The notes: generated by a model from the letters alone, not told the origin. A stretch of 64,000 bases of DNA from Caenorhabditis remanei (GCF_010183535.1 NC_071333.1:1798001-1862000); one strand, 5' to 3'; shown: positions 46,926-57,600, counted from the stretch's first letter. Translations and numbers: made by a program.

Positions 46926-47025
46926 TGCAACGACGGATGAAGGAATCAAAGACCGACAGCCTACAGAGAGATTGATAACAAAATGTAACGAAGAAACGAG
47001 GAATGTGAATAATCCAGTATCTTGA
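46926..47025 (+). CDS. Tandem-complex exon B, copy 2 unit
   Basis: The 100-nt block ends in TGA 47023-47025 and reads ATTDEGIKDRQPTERLITKC and a further 12 residues. The duplicate at 48729-48828 has the same length, frame and stop codon with eight or so residue changes. The upstream border (CCACAAG) is a poor acceptor and the phase does not match exon A, so the link to exon A is unproven. Confidence 0.4.
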
Positions 47026-47339
47026 TCACAGGTCAGTTCTTATCAAACCTTGCTTTTTCAGAGTAGATTTCAACCGTCGTTTGAAATTGGTTTTCATTTT
47101 AAGTGATTTCTTCTACCACTAGACATTCGCTAGTCTCACACATACACATTTTCCCAGTTATGATCACTATTCCCATTCATATGATCTTTTCCAACTTTCT
47201 CACTTTCATCTTTCCAACTCTTTAGATTGTTTCCTGATTCCTCATTTCAAAAATGACAAGTTCTCTCTTCAGACACCAGTAACCACTAGAATATTTGAAC
47301 AATTCAGTTAAAGTATCAAAAACAGTATACTTTCTATTC

Positions 47340-47430
47340 TTCTGACTTGTCCCACCATTCTTACCCCAAACATAACCGGTTAGACTCGGATAGGTAATCT
47401 GCGAGCGGTCCCCAAATAATAATCATAAGG
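47340..47430 (+). repeat. Degenerate single copy of the 231-bp repeat core
   Basis: CCCACCATTCTTACC, CCGGTTAGACTCGG and CTGCGAG follow the order of the conserved half of the 231-bp unit but are strongly diverged, and the hairpin is lost. It marks an older copy between arrays 2 and 3. Confidence 0.5.
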
Positions 47431-47672
47431 ACAGGTGAGAACAAGTCATAAACGTGAAAAATTCGGTCCTTGTTCTTGTTGTTCTTCTCTACTGCAGAGA
47501 GACTCATCCTTTATCTTTCTGGGAAATCAAATAGGTGATGACAAGTAAACAACGTCCCCAGTCATGATGAGGTCAGACTGGTAGAAAACAGTCAGTTATC
47601 CCTTTCACTCCTGCAACCGAGCAATCCACTCTTTTTGATTTCTGAGCTTACAATCTAGTGTTTTCTTTTTCA

Positions 47673-47799
47673 GTGTTTATGTAAAGCGGATACAGAGAAG
47701 ACCAACAATCGCGAAGGATAAGGAATCGTCGAGTGAGAGATGCGGTTGTCAAGGAAACAACGGATTGAGAAGAATAACATGGAGATCGTTTTAATAGAC
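47673..47799 (+). CDS. Tandem-complex exon A, copy 3
   Basis: Acceptor TTTTTCAG, ATG at 47740, 20 codons MRLSRKQRIEKNNMEIVLID to donor GAC|GTAAGT. The surrounding kilobase is a close duplicate of copy 2 region (period about 1.56 kb). Function unknown. Confidence 0.45.
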
Positions 47800-47829
47800 G
47801 TAAGTTTTATCCCCTAGAATTAATATGAA

Positions 47830-48640
47830 TCCTCCCGATCTGGAATATATCAGAATTAAAAAAAAATATGTAAAAACAGGATAAGTTCTTTTCATATATT
47901 AGAATTTCATAAAAATATCCAAAAACAGGATAACTTCTCTTCGTATATCAAAGTTTCATAAAAATATCAAAACATAGGATAATTTCTTTTCGTTTATCAG
48001 AATTTCATAAATAATATCCAAAAACAGGATAATTTCATTTCGATTGACTTCCCCCACCATTCTTATCTGTGTCGGTTCCGGTTAGACACGGTCAGTTACG
48101 CTGCGTGAGGTCTATACTTATCCGGGCTGAGGGATACCTCAGTAGACGTGGGTTTGAATCCTCCCGATCTAGAATATATCAAAATTTCATAAAAATATCA
48201 AAACATAGGATAATTTCTTTTCGTTTATCAGAAGTTCATAAATAATATCCAAAAACAGGATAATTTCATTTCGATTGACTTCCCCCACCATTCTTATCTA
48301 TGTCGGTTCCGGTTAGACACGGTCAGTTACGCTGCGTGAGGTCTATACTAATCCGGGCTGAGGGATACCTCAGTAGACGTGGGTTTGAATCCTCCCGATC
48401 TAGAATATATCAAAATTTCATAAAAATATCAAAACATAGGATAATTTCTTTTCGTTTATCAGAAGTTCATAAATAATATCCAAAAACAGGATAATTTCAT
48501 TTCGATTGACTTCCCCCACCATTCTTATCTATGTCGGTTCCGGTTAGACACGGTCAGTTACGCTGCGTGAGGTCTATACTTATCCGGGCTGAGGGATACC
48601 TCAGTAGACGTGGGTTTGAATCCTCCCGATCTAGAATATA
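47830..48640 (+). repeat. 231-bp repeat array 3 (three copies)
   Basis: Anchors at 48042, 48273 and 48504, all with the CTGAGG-GATA-CCTCAG hairpin. Units are nearly identical, so this block is the most recently expanded. Confidence 0.85.
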
Positions 48641-48728
48641 TTCAATGCAACGTATAACTGAAGTATGTTCTATTTTTCTCTTCAACTGACATCCACCAAT
48701 CTTTCTTGTTTTCATGAAAATCCACAAG

Positions 48729-48828
48729 TGCAACGACGGATGAAGTAATCAAAGACCGCCAGTCTGCAGAGAGATTGATAACAAAATGTAACGAAAAAAT
48801 GAGGAGTGTGAATAATCCAGTATCTTGA
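48729..48828 (+). CDS. Tandem-complex exon B, copy 3 unit
   Basis: Same length, frame and TGA as 46926-47025, reading ATTDEVIKDRQSAERLITKC and onward. The changes are substitutions only, with no indel or premature stop. The 5' splice context is weak. Confidence 0.4.
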
Positions 48829-49261
48829 ACACAGGCCAGTTCTTACCAAAACTTGCTTTTTCATAATAGATTCCATGAGGAACGGCTGTAAATAGGAAAT
48901 ACTCTCAAAAATAGGTAGATACAACAAAAAGTTGTCAAGTATAAATATGACGCACGTAAAGTTCTTCACATTCTGATTTGTTGAAAATTCATGTTAGCTC
49001 CCTCCATTTTTCAAACGATTATCACAAGGCGCTCGGTTTTGACTTACATTAGGGCGCTCTGATTATCTTGAAGCTGGCCCAGGAGTATCTATTTCTTAAT
49101 TTCTTTTTTTTTCAAAGCGTTCAGATGATTCCACCTTGGTTTCCGCCCTTGCCCTTCCGACTCAAATTGAGACATCTCCGTTTTCACCACAGTTTAGTAT
49201 TAAACTGCACTCGTGAAAGAGAATAAACGAACAAAGACAAAAACAAAATATTTCAACTACA

Positions 49262-49620
49262 ATTTATTGTTTATTTAGATAAGCCGTTTGTACTTGCGTA
49301 TAAAAACTTGCATCGGTACTGTTTATATCACCTTTTTTTAGTATCCCAAATAGAACAACACTGTCTTCTTTCTCAATTACGGCACAAATTAGTCTGGTCT
49401 CGTGAAGCATTTTCCAAATTAGTAGTATCAAAATAATGAGCTCCTTCAAAATGAATTTTTTCAGTTCCATGATTTCGTATAAATTGAAAACACACGTTTT
49501 TTCCATACCTTCCCCATTTCTTTTTTTTTCTCCTTTCCTTCCCAAAAGTTTGTTTACACTTTCTCTTTTTTGACTTTTGTTTTTGTGTGATTTGTGTCAG
49601 AAAAAGGGGGAGAAAAAAAT
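49262..49620. repeat. Direct duplicate of 56115-56470
   Basis: About 350 bp shared nearly base for base with 56.1-56.5 kb in the same orientation, from GTTTATTTAGATAAGCC through TTTGTTTACACTTTCTC. A minus-strand 93-codon ORF here is interrupted in the other copy, so it is not a conserved gene. Confidence 0.85.
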
Positions 49621-49982
49621 CCAGGATATGTATTCCTATTCTCATTGAAGCAGAACATTTTTGATATTTTTGCGTATTGCTTTCTTATTAGGTTCCCATC
49701 AATTTTTCGGATTTTCTTCAAATTCTTGTAGTTTTTGTGAAATTGAAAATTCTTAGTTTTTCACTGTTTCAAATGTCCAGTAAGAAAAGTTATCGATTTG
49801 CAGATGATGGGTGCAGAAATATTCCTCCCTTCCAGCTTCAATTTTTTGCAGTTTCTGATTATCGTCTTGATATGGCAATAGTTTCACGCAATGATGATCG
49901 TAAAAAGTTCTCTTGAAATGTGAAGCACATATTAGGCGAAAAAATGAATTCGTTTAGTTTGCTCCACGGCACTCCGGTGACT

Positions 49983-50055
49983 GGAAGAGGCGGGAAAGCT
50001 GAAATTCAAAAGCAAGGCAGTGTATTTTTCGAATTTCAGATCTCCCGCCTCTTCC
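49983..50055. ncRNA. 73-nt perfect-stem hairpin, possible small-RNA precursor
   Basis: GGAAGAGGCGGGA pairs perfectly with TCCCGCCTCTTCC (13 bp). After a 4-nt internal bulge, TGAAATTC pairs with GAATTTCA (8 bp), leaving a loop of about 23 nt. The size suits a pre-miRNA, but a tiny MITE would look the same. No second copy is seen in the window. Confidence 0.35.
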
Positions 50056-50517
50056 GCTCAACCAATATAGACTGAACCAGATTTGTTTCCCCTGGTACCT
50101 TATTCAAAGAGGGTTAGATTTTCTAATGTCCCATTAGAAATGCATGTTTCCAACAAACATTTTTTCTGTTTCACAGTAATCCTAAGTGTCTATGTGAAAA
50201 ATAGGAACCAGTCCGTTCGTCATATTCTAGTTTATTTCCTTCTTCCTCCCAAAATCGTCTATTTGCGGTTTGTTCTACTTTCAAGGAGCATAACTCATTA
50301 ACCGCTGGAATTATCAAAAAATAGTCAACTGCCCAAATGCTGAGCATAACATTTCACATGCTGATTAAATACTATCCGAATGTGTATTAAAATTTTTTTA
50401 AATATGCAGCATAAAATTTCATTTTTATCAATCTCACAATGAACAACAAACTTTCAACTCTCTTGTTTACAACACGCAATCACAATCACTCTGACAAGCA
50501 CGAAATTTCTTGGGAGA

Positions 50518-51230
50518 TTACCAAGCGGTCACTCTTCTTCTGGAACACCGAACAAAAAAAAACAACACACAACAAAAACTAATACCAGCCAAAACAATGA
50601 GAGTGTATTGTATTGGATAATGTTTGAAAGAGTCCACATCCATCTGGTAGCCGATTTCGTCGTGGGCTGCATCAAACAAGGAGAAATCGACTGTCCTTTT
50701 CAAATTTCTCATCTCTTCTTTAACTCTCTCGACGTCCAAATGCTTCAATCCTGAGAGCCGGTCTGCCACAAATACTGGCTTAAGTTCCAGCACGTCTGAG
50801 CGACCTCTTATGTGAACGCCTCCAATATCAAGCATTGTTGATGTAGGGAGACGTACAAGCATCTGTCCGGAAGAAGGCATCTCGGCGAGGAATGTTCCTG
50901 TCGCATTGATTATCGAATACATCTGAAATATAATTTCTTTTTTCAAATGTAATTTCTAAGCTAACCTTTGATGTGGTGGCAACAAAAGACGCGTCCTTCA
51001 TCGGGAATTCGAAAACTCAGCGCGGGGCCACTTTGACAGCAACATTGCAGTTCCCTTTGTTCATTATGGTGCACTTCCCTTCGACTGTAGCACAGTGATA
51101 ATGAGATCCGACTTTCTTCGGGTCTTCACAATGAACAACCACGTTCTTGTCGGTGTATACTTCAGCAGTCGGAGTTTCGTGGTATGAAAATAGTTCACGA
51201 GCTGTGAACGTTCCATCGGAAGGAGCAACC
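50518..51230 (-). pseudogene. Retroviral-type envelope glycoprotein C-terminal remnant (cassette J cargo)
   Basis: Two minus-strand exons (50966-51230 and 50518-50922) are separated by a 43-nt intron (50923-50965). The first is cysteine-rich with paired Cys spacing typical of a beta-rich ectodomain. The second has an amphipathic stalk, one membrane-spanning segment near its end and a short basic cytoplasmic tail. This layout fits the class-II-like glycoproteins encoded by some nematode LTR retrotransposons (inferred). An in-frame TGA at 51017-51019 breaks it. The N-terminal portion, polymerase and LTRs are absent, so it is a fragment. The leader J tail is in frame with it. Confidence 0.5.
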
Positions 51231-51618
51231 TTTAAATATATAGTTTTACAAAATTGAAAAAGCTCATGGAATCAATAAAGATCAGGTCTAAACGATCACA
51301 AAAAAGGACTATGGTTCATAAACGGCTTTATTCTTTGTAATCAGTTTTTGAAATCTTACAAACTTTCGAAATCAACTTCAACCATTTAAAAAGTAGCATG
51401 CAAAATTTTAAGATGAGTAAAGTAGGATTGATTTTTTTTCGTTGCGTATGCTGTAATACAAGTATGATGCCAGGTTTTCTTTGTTTTTAATGTTTTTTTC
51501 AGTGTTAACAAGAAAAAACGTAATCAACCTCGAAAGAGACAAAAATTCTTTTAAAATATTTCAAAAACATTACCAAATTAATCATAATTTAAATCATAAC
51601 TTCAAAAAAGTTGCTCAC

Positions 51619-51885
51619 CTTCAATAACTGCTCCAATTGAAACTGAAGAATAAATAGATAGAAAAATTAGAATTCAATAAAAATAGAAATAAAATATGTT
51701 TCCAGCTTTCATTCCGGTAAAGTGCCTAATAGAATAAAATAGAAAAATTAGAACTCAAAAAAATAGAAATACGTTTTTGACTCCCATTCCAGTAGGGTGC
51801 CTGTGGTTTTCAATAAATTTATTGAAGGAAGATAAAAATAGGCGCTTGCCTCTGCTTTTATATTGAGCGGAGGCGGAGTTCAGAT
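51619..51885 (-). promoter_or_regulatory. Promoter/leader cassette J (variant type)
   Basis: TATA box 51855-51863 with GGCGGAG-type box. Two tandem start regions (GGCACCCTACTGGAATGGG and GGCACTTTACCGGAATG) each open a short uORF. The leader tail has TTCAATTGGAGCAG and the donor is GAAG|GTGAGC at 51618/51619. With cassette K it forms a second subfamily. Confidence 0.55.
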
Positions 51886-52263
51886 TCAATGTGAAAGTGT
51901 AAGAATTTAATCATAACGAATGGAAAAATAATTCATAAGTTTGCACCTTTTAATCAAAAGAATGGTAGGTGGCGAGAGAGTGGGAGATGTTGTATAGTGT
52001 ACAAATAAGTAAATATACATACTTGAGGAAGAATTCGATCAGAGCGAGAAAAAATAATGTTTTTAATCCAATTTATTCTGGTTGTTTTAAAAAATTACAG
52101 TAAATGATTGTTCTGAAAACGCATTCCACTTGTTTAAAATTGTTCATTTAGTTCTGCCCTTGTAATTGGGAGTCAAAACACCTGTTTTCCCTTCTTTTTT
52201 CCAAGAGTTTGTTTGTCCTTTCTTTTCTTGTTTTAACTCGTGATTCAGTTCTTGGGAAAATTC

Positions 52264-53329
52264 GGTTATACCCCCCCACACCGATAGCTTCCCCGCATGT
52301 TGGAATACACCCCCCACCAACTGAAAAGTGGGGGGTTATAACTGTGGGGTTGTATAATGGAACAGAAAGTGTGGGGGTTTATAATGAAACCATTAAAGCC
52401 CCCCACAGTGGAAAGTGGGGGTTCATATCAAAACACCAGGCAATCTTCTATTATAACCCCCCACGTGTATCAATAAACGCCCCCAAAACGCCATGTTGGT
52501 ATACCACCCCCGGGGGGTGTTTAATAGAATGTCTCCTGAATTTCTGCCTAAGCCTGAGAATTAAGGAAAATCAGCTTCCAGGGCGCTAAGCTTATGGGCG
52601 GGGCGAGAGCAAGCTCCAGGGTGTCCTGTTTTAAGGTAATCACTACTTCCAGGGCGCTAAGCTTATGGGCGGGGCGAGAGCAAGCTCCAGGGTGTCCTGT
52701 TTTAAGGTAATCACTACTTCCAGGGCGCTAAGCTTATGGGCGGGGCGAGAGCAAGCTCCAGGGTGTCCTGTTTTAAGGTAATCACTACTTCCAGGGCGCT
52801 AAGCTTATGGGCGGGACGAGAGCAAGCTCCAGGGTGTCCTGTTTTAAGGTAATCACCACTTCCAGGGCGCTGAGCTTAGGGGGTGTGTAATAGAATGATA
52901 CGGGAATTTCAGCCTAAGCCTAAGAATTGTGGAAAATCAGGGGGAATTTCAGCATAAATCGACGTTTTAGTTTTAACCTACAGATAGATTTTAAAGTTTT
53001 AGCGAAAAACTGCTGAAAAACGCACAGAAAACCCAAAAAAACGAAGAAAAATCGAATGAAAATAATTATTTTTGAGTGTAATCAATATTCAATTTGACTG
53101 CCAACAATGATACTCAGTCATTGGGGGGCCTATATCAAAATGATGCTCACATTACAATATATACCCCCACATCTGATTGAAATTTGGGGGGTTATATTGT
53201 AATGTGTGGGGGTCTATAATAGAATGTTCATAATATAGTCCCAACATTCCAATAAACACCCCCATCCAAATGACTAAATCACGCATTGTGGGGGTGTATT
53301 CCAACGTTTACCCAGGGGGGTGTATAACC
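52264..53329. mobile_element. About 1.07-kb G/C-run transposon with imperfect TIRs
   Basis: The left end GGTTATACCCCCCCACACC and the reverse complement of the right end GGTTATACACCCCCCTGGG match, as do the following GTTGGAATACACCCCC blocks. Subterminal regions carry many GGGGGTTATAAT-NNAATG motifs in both orientations. A 71-bp minisatellite occupies the middle. No transposase. The target duplication is not clear. Confidence 0.65.
52575..52875 (+). repeat. 71-bp minisatellite, about four copies
   Basis: CTTCCAGGGCGCTAAGCTTA recurs at 52575, 52646, 52717 and 52788 (period 71), with a partial fifth copy at 52859. Units are almost identical, so this is a recent expansion. Confidence 0.92.
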
Positions 53330-53359
53330 TAATCTTACGGGGGTCTATAATAGAATGTA

Positions 53360-53930
53360 CTCCAGTTCTTCCATGATTTGTGTCAGTAAAAAGATGAAAA
53401 ATTGGGAATGCGCTCTTTTCCCTTTCTTTCCCAAGAGTTTGTTTACATCTTCTTTTTTTTGTTTTTCTTCAGTTCTCGTGTCATTTGTGTTAGAAAACGA
53501 GTCAAAAATTGAAAATGCGCGTTGATTCTTGTTCTGTATCTTTGCTGAAACTTGAATCGTCATCTTACAGACAAGGCCTCAAATATTTCCGCTATTAATA
53601 CTAAATCAGTAAGAAGTATGAAAATATACATACATCAGAAAGTCATTTTTCTCAACAAACCACTCCACTGAAAAAAAATTTAAAAAAAGAAAAAAAATTA
53701 AAAATTCTCTTTCCCATTCTTTTTTTTTAAAAGTTTTTCTTTTCCCTTTCTCTTCTTGTTTTTCTTTAGTTCTCGTGTCATTTGTATCAAAAAAGGGCGA
53801 GAAATTGGGAATTCGCATTGTTTCGTGTTCTGAATCTCTGCTGAAACTTATCCGATTGACTTGAAATTCACAGAGAAGATAGTTCTTAGTGTGAGGAATC
53901 GAATGCTATAAAATTTGTTCAAAATAACAC
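53360..53930. repeat. Dispersed repeat copies (AGTTTGTTTAC..CTCGTGTCATTTGT)
   Basis: At least three diverged copies of a block containing AGTTCTCGTGTCATTTGT, GAGAAATTG(G/A)GAAT(G/T)CGCATTG and CTGTATCTCTGCTGAAA lie here, with others at 52190, 56400 and 56820. Minus-strand ORFs over them are low-complexity. Confidence 0.55.
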
Positions 53931-54249
53931 TTTTTTTCAAAGTTTAATACACAAAACGACGGCGGAGGAAATTGAAAAGCTCTGTCGACATCTCTCGATA
54001 TATCAATTGGAAAAAGTAAGTCATGAGATGAGATTGAAACGACGCGTTTTCCCACAACCCCCATTCTTCAATTATACTAATTGAATTTTTGTGTTTCTTT
54101 CATTTTTTTATGTTAGTTTTTAATGAACTTTTATGCAGCTGACATGCAGAAATAAATGAATTTTCAAAAGGTTTTAAAATTTATTCTTAGACTTAAATAT
54201 CACAGATTTCACAATATGAAATTTATTTTGCAAAATTAAAATGTGAAAA

Positions 54250-55107
54250 AAGAAACAGGCAACTATTCGTTGGTCTTCCAGTTTCTTTTTGATCAATACA
54301 ACATCGTACTCGTAAAATTTTCTGGATCTGACAAAATGGGCCCTGCAGATCAAACAGAGTGCCAGAGCTGAAATGATTGAATAATTAATAGATGAAAATT
54401 CGAAACTGAAAACTCACGTAGTTGGACCATTCCGGGTGACACTTCTTGTGTTTCACGTTTGGCGTTGAAGGCACGACAATCAGAGCAGACATTTATCATC
54501 AATGGATCCAAACCCTTGAACACGGTTGCTGGTTTGAGGTCTTCTTCTGACGCTGAACTCAGCCTTTGTTACTTGCCATGTCTGAAGTAATTTGAAAATC
54601 AAAGGGTTAAAAAAATGTGTTAAAGAAAACTTACAACGCAGCTGTATGGTTTGGCCTGTTTTTTGACGCCGGTGGCTCGACGAAGTCCGATTAGTCGTCG
54701 TCGTCGTTTGGTGCAGACTTCGATGATAGGCGTTTGATACTCATTTCTATAATTTTCAAGAGATAAAATAGAGAATCCATTGTAAAATTATAAAAAAATT
54801 GATTTAGAGAAAGAAAATGCTAGTATGAGAAGAGAAAATGCTCACCTTCAGTATGGTAATCTTGCTGTTTGGTCAGGCCAAAAGTGATATTCGAATTTTC
54901 CGCAATGATCTCCTTCGATTTTTTCATCTCGGCTTGCGTTTGCACACTTCTTTGCCAGTCCAATGCAAAGTTCACTGCCACTCCAATAATGGTTATTCCG
55001 GCTGTGATTGTTGCAGAAGTTATTCTGATTCCGTGGATCGGTGGAAGACGATTGCTCTTTTGTATCAGGAACACCTCAAACTTAGAAACGATGATAAAAT
55101 TAAATAA
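54250..55107 (-). CDS. Cassette K gene, possible membrane and zinc-binding protein
   Basis: Minus-strand exon candidates are: one ending at donor 54845/54846 (IRITSATITAGITIIGVAVN, a likely membrane segment, then a charged stretch ending TKQQDYHTEG); 54635-54746 (TKRRRRLIGLRRATGVKKQA); 54418-54581 (ASEEDLKPATVFKGLDPLMI then NVCSDCRAFNAKRET); and a last block from about 54360 (LALCLICRAHFVRSRKFYEY). All have consensus borders, but not all phases agree. Two CxxC pairs suggest a metal-binding region. Family not recognised. Confidence 0.4.
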
Positions 55108-55312
55108 AATAGGAAAACTGTAAGAGGCTGATTGCATTACCTATTCAGAGCTAATACCAAATCACACATAGGGTTTGCTATCTTTTCGTTTTGAATAGAA
55201 GAAGCGTAATCAACATTAAAAGATGTTTGAAACTGTATTAATAGATGTTCAAAACATTAACAAATATTAAACCGGAAACATCATAAATCATAATTTCAAA
55301 AACGTAGCTCAC

Positions 55313-55590
55313 CTTTCACAACTGCTCCAATTCCAATTGAAGAATACATAGATAGAAAAAATATAATTCAATAAGAATATAAATGAAAAGATTGTTTTGA
55401 CTCCCATTCCAGTAGGGTGCCTAATAGAATAAAGTAGAAAAATTAGAATTCAATAAAAATAGAAATAAAGTATGTTTTCGACTCCCATTCCAGTAGGGTG
55501 CCTGTGGTTTTTAATACATTTGTTATAAGAAAATATAAATAGACGCTCTCCTCTGTTTTTATATTGAGTAGAGGCGGAGACAGTGTGATA
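55313..55590 (-). promoter_or_regulatory. Promoter/leader cassette K (variant type)
   Basis: TATA box 55557-55565, GGCGGAG box, two GGCACCCTACTGGAATGGG start regions, leader tail with TTGGAGCAGTTGTGAAAG and donor GTGAGC at 55312/55313. Closely related to cassette J. Confidence 0.55.
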
Positions 55591-55741
55591 GTGTAAGAAT
55601 TCAATCATAACTAATGGAAAAAATGATTCATAGGTTTGCACCTTTTAATCATAAGAATGAGAAATAGGAAAGAAGGTGAGAGTGTATAATGGAGTACAAC
55701 CCTCCGACCGCTCTAATTTTGCAATAAAAAAATGAAAATAC

Positions 55742-55945
55742 ACTACTCCACAAAAGTATCGTTCCACCCCTCTTTTTTTCGAAAAACGGTGCTCACCTTA
55801 ATTTTTATTAAAAGGTGTCCACATGAAAAATACTTCATATCCAAACAGAATTCGGGTCCATGTGTTTTTATTTCTACACCGTGACCCAGATTTGAAAAAA
55901 TAAAAAATTTCGGTTCTGACAATTTACAAAAGTATCGTTCCACTT
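55742..55945. mobile_element. Mariner-like end relic
   Basis: CACTACTCCACAAAAGTATC followed by GTTCCAC resembles mariner terminal repeats. A second copy of ACAAAAGTATCGTTCCAC lies 177 bp away in the same orientation, so it may be a subterminal direct repeat. The other end is not found. Confidence 0.35.
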
Positions 55946-56114
55946 GGAAAAACTCCTTTTTTGGGATTTTTGGATTTTTAGTGGATTTTTTTTAATGGAT
56001 GATCAAAATTCAAGTCTTTCATCTCAAAACTGCAAATTTTTCTATTAATGTTCATTCTTTGGAAAACAAATTTCGTATCCGTTTTTGAGGACCCATCCAC
56101 TTTCCTGTTCAAAA

Positions 56115-56470
56115 TTGTTTATTTAGATAAGCCTTTTGTACTTGCGTATAAAAACTTGCATCGGTACTGTTTATATCACCTTTTTTAGTATCCCGAATAT
56201 AACAACACTGTCTTTTTTCTCAATTACGGCACAAATTAGTCTGGTCTCGTGAAACATTTTCCAAATGAGTAGTATCAAAATAATGAGCTCCTTCAAAATG
56301 AATTTTTTCAGTTCAATGATTTCATATAAATTGAAAACACACGTTTTCTCTATTTCTTCCCTTTTTCCTTTTCCTTTTTTCCCCTTCTTCTTCCCAAAAG
56401 TTTGTTTACACTTTCTCTTTTTTGACTTTTGTTTTCGTGTGATTTGTGTCAGAAAAAGGGGGAGAAATTG
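56115..56470. repeat. Direct duplicate of 49262-49620
   Basis: The second copy of the block of about 350 bp. Its upstream flank (TTCAAAATTG) differs from that of the first copy, and the ORF present in the first copy is interrupted here. Confidence 0.85.
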
Positions 56471-57119
56471 AGAATGCGCATTGTTTCGTGTTCTGTATCT
56501 CTGCTGGCAGTGATCCGATAGACTTGAAACTTACAGGAAAGATAGCTCTTAGTGTGAGGAACCGAATGATATAAACTTTGTTTGATATAACTCTTTCATT
56601 GGCTCTTAAAGCCTAGGTTTTCTTATTCGAATGTCAAACTCAAAAGAAAACAAGTTAGTTACAAGTAATTTCAATTTTCTTGACAACGTTTCTATCAGTT
56701 TTTTATCTTATCCAATTGTGTGTACGTAGACCTATGAAGCGTTTTTATGATTTAGATATAATCGTTACTCTATTCAACACACCTTTGTTCTCTTTTTTGC
56801 AGGTGTTTGTTTACACTTTCTCTCCTTTTTTCCTTCAGTTCTCGTGTCATTTGTGTCAGAAAACGGGTGAGTAATTGAGAATGCCCATTGTTTTGTGTCC
56901 TGTATCTCTGCTGAAAATTATCCAATTTACTTGAAATTCACAGAGAAGATGGCTCTTAGTGTAAGGAATAGAATAGGTTCAATATAATCTTTGGTTCTTA
57001 GTGCCATGGTTTTTTTATTCAAATGTCAGAATCAAATGAAATGCGTATTTGTTACCAGTAAATTATAGTTCTCTTTAGATGGTTCTTGAGAAAATAAGAA
57101 TAACTTAGTATTCGTTCAG

Positions 57120-57600
57120 TTATATGCAGTTTTTTCTTCTTTTTTTGGAGTGCCTCACCCGAAGATAAAATAATCAAAAATGAAGCGATTGGACATGTGG
57201 AAGACTTTGATAATGAAGTCATAAAGTTATGTTTTAACATTTTTTAACTAGTAAAAATATTTTTTCAGTTTTACACCGGAAGATTAGCAAAGAAGAAGAG
57301 GACGAAAAAAAGGAGAAATTGCCAAAAGTAACAGACATTTGTAAGTACCTGGACTACTGAGTTCTTGCTCTCTGAAAAATTAAATTTTGTGGAGAAAGAT
57401 CACCCTTATAAGTAAGACGTGGAAGTTTAATTAAAATTTAGTTAAAATTTTTTTTAATCAAAATGCTTTACATGCAATTCTTTCAGAACATGGAGAGGCT
57501 TCAAAATCGCACATCTTCGTGCAGAAGAAGAAAGTATGCGACGAAGAAGTAGAAGAGAAGGATTTTTTAATTAAAAAAAAAAAGTTTTTTATTAATAAAT
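57120..57600 (+). CDS. Possible small Lys/Glu-rich gene, low confidence
   Basis: Plus-strand pieces SPEDKIIKNEAIGHVEDFDN (about 57160-57230), then after TTTTTTCAG (57269) LHRKISKEEEDEKKEKLPKV to donor TTT|GTAAGT (57341), then after CTTTCAG (57486) HGEASKSHIFVQKKKVCDEE. The last junction makes a TAA, and no start is evident. It is convergent with the helicase fragment. Composition is low-complexity. Confidence 0.25.

Noticed and set aside
45204..48640. 231-bp repeats called as seven functional tRNA genes
   Set aside because: The B-box-like element has T in place of the invariant C, no 7-bp acceptor stem forms, and no anticodon arm can be folded.
50518..51900. Complete LTR retrotransposon or endogenous retrovirus
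   Set aside because: No LTR pair, primer-binding site, gag, protease, reverse transcriptase or integrase is visible; only a 3' glycoprotein piece remains.
53345..53818. Lys/Phe-rich minus-strand ORFs
   Set aside because: They lie in dispersed pyrimidine-rich repeats, and the several copies do not keep the frame.
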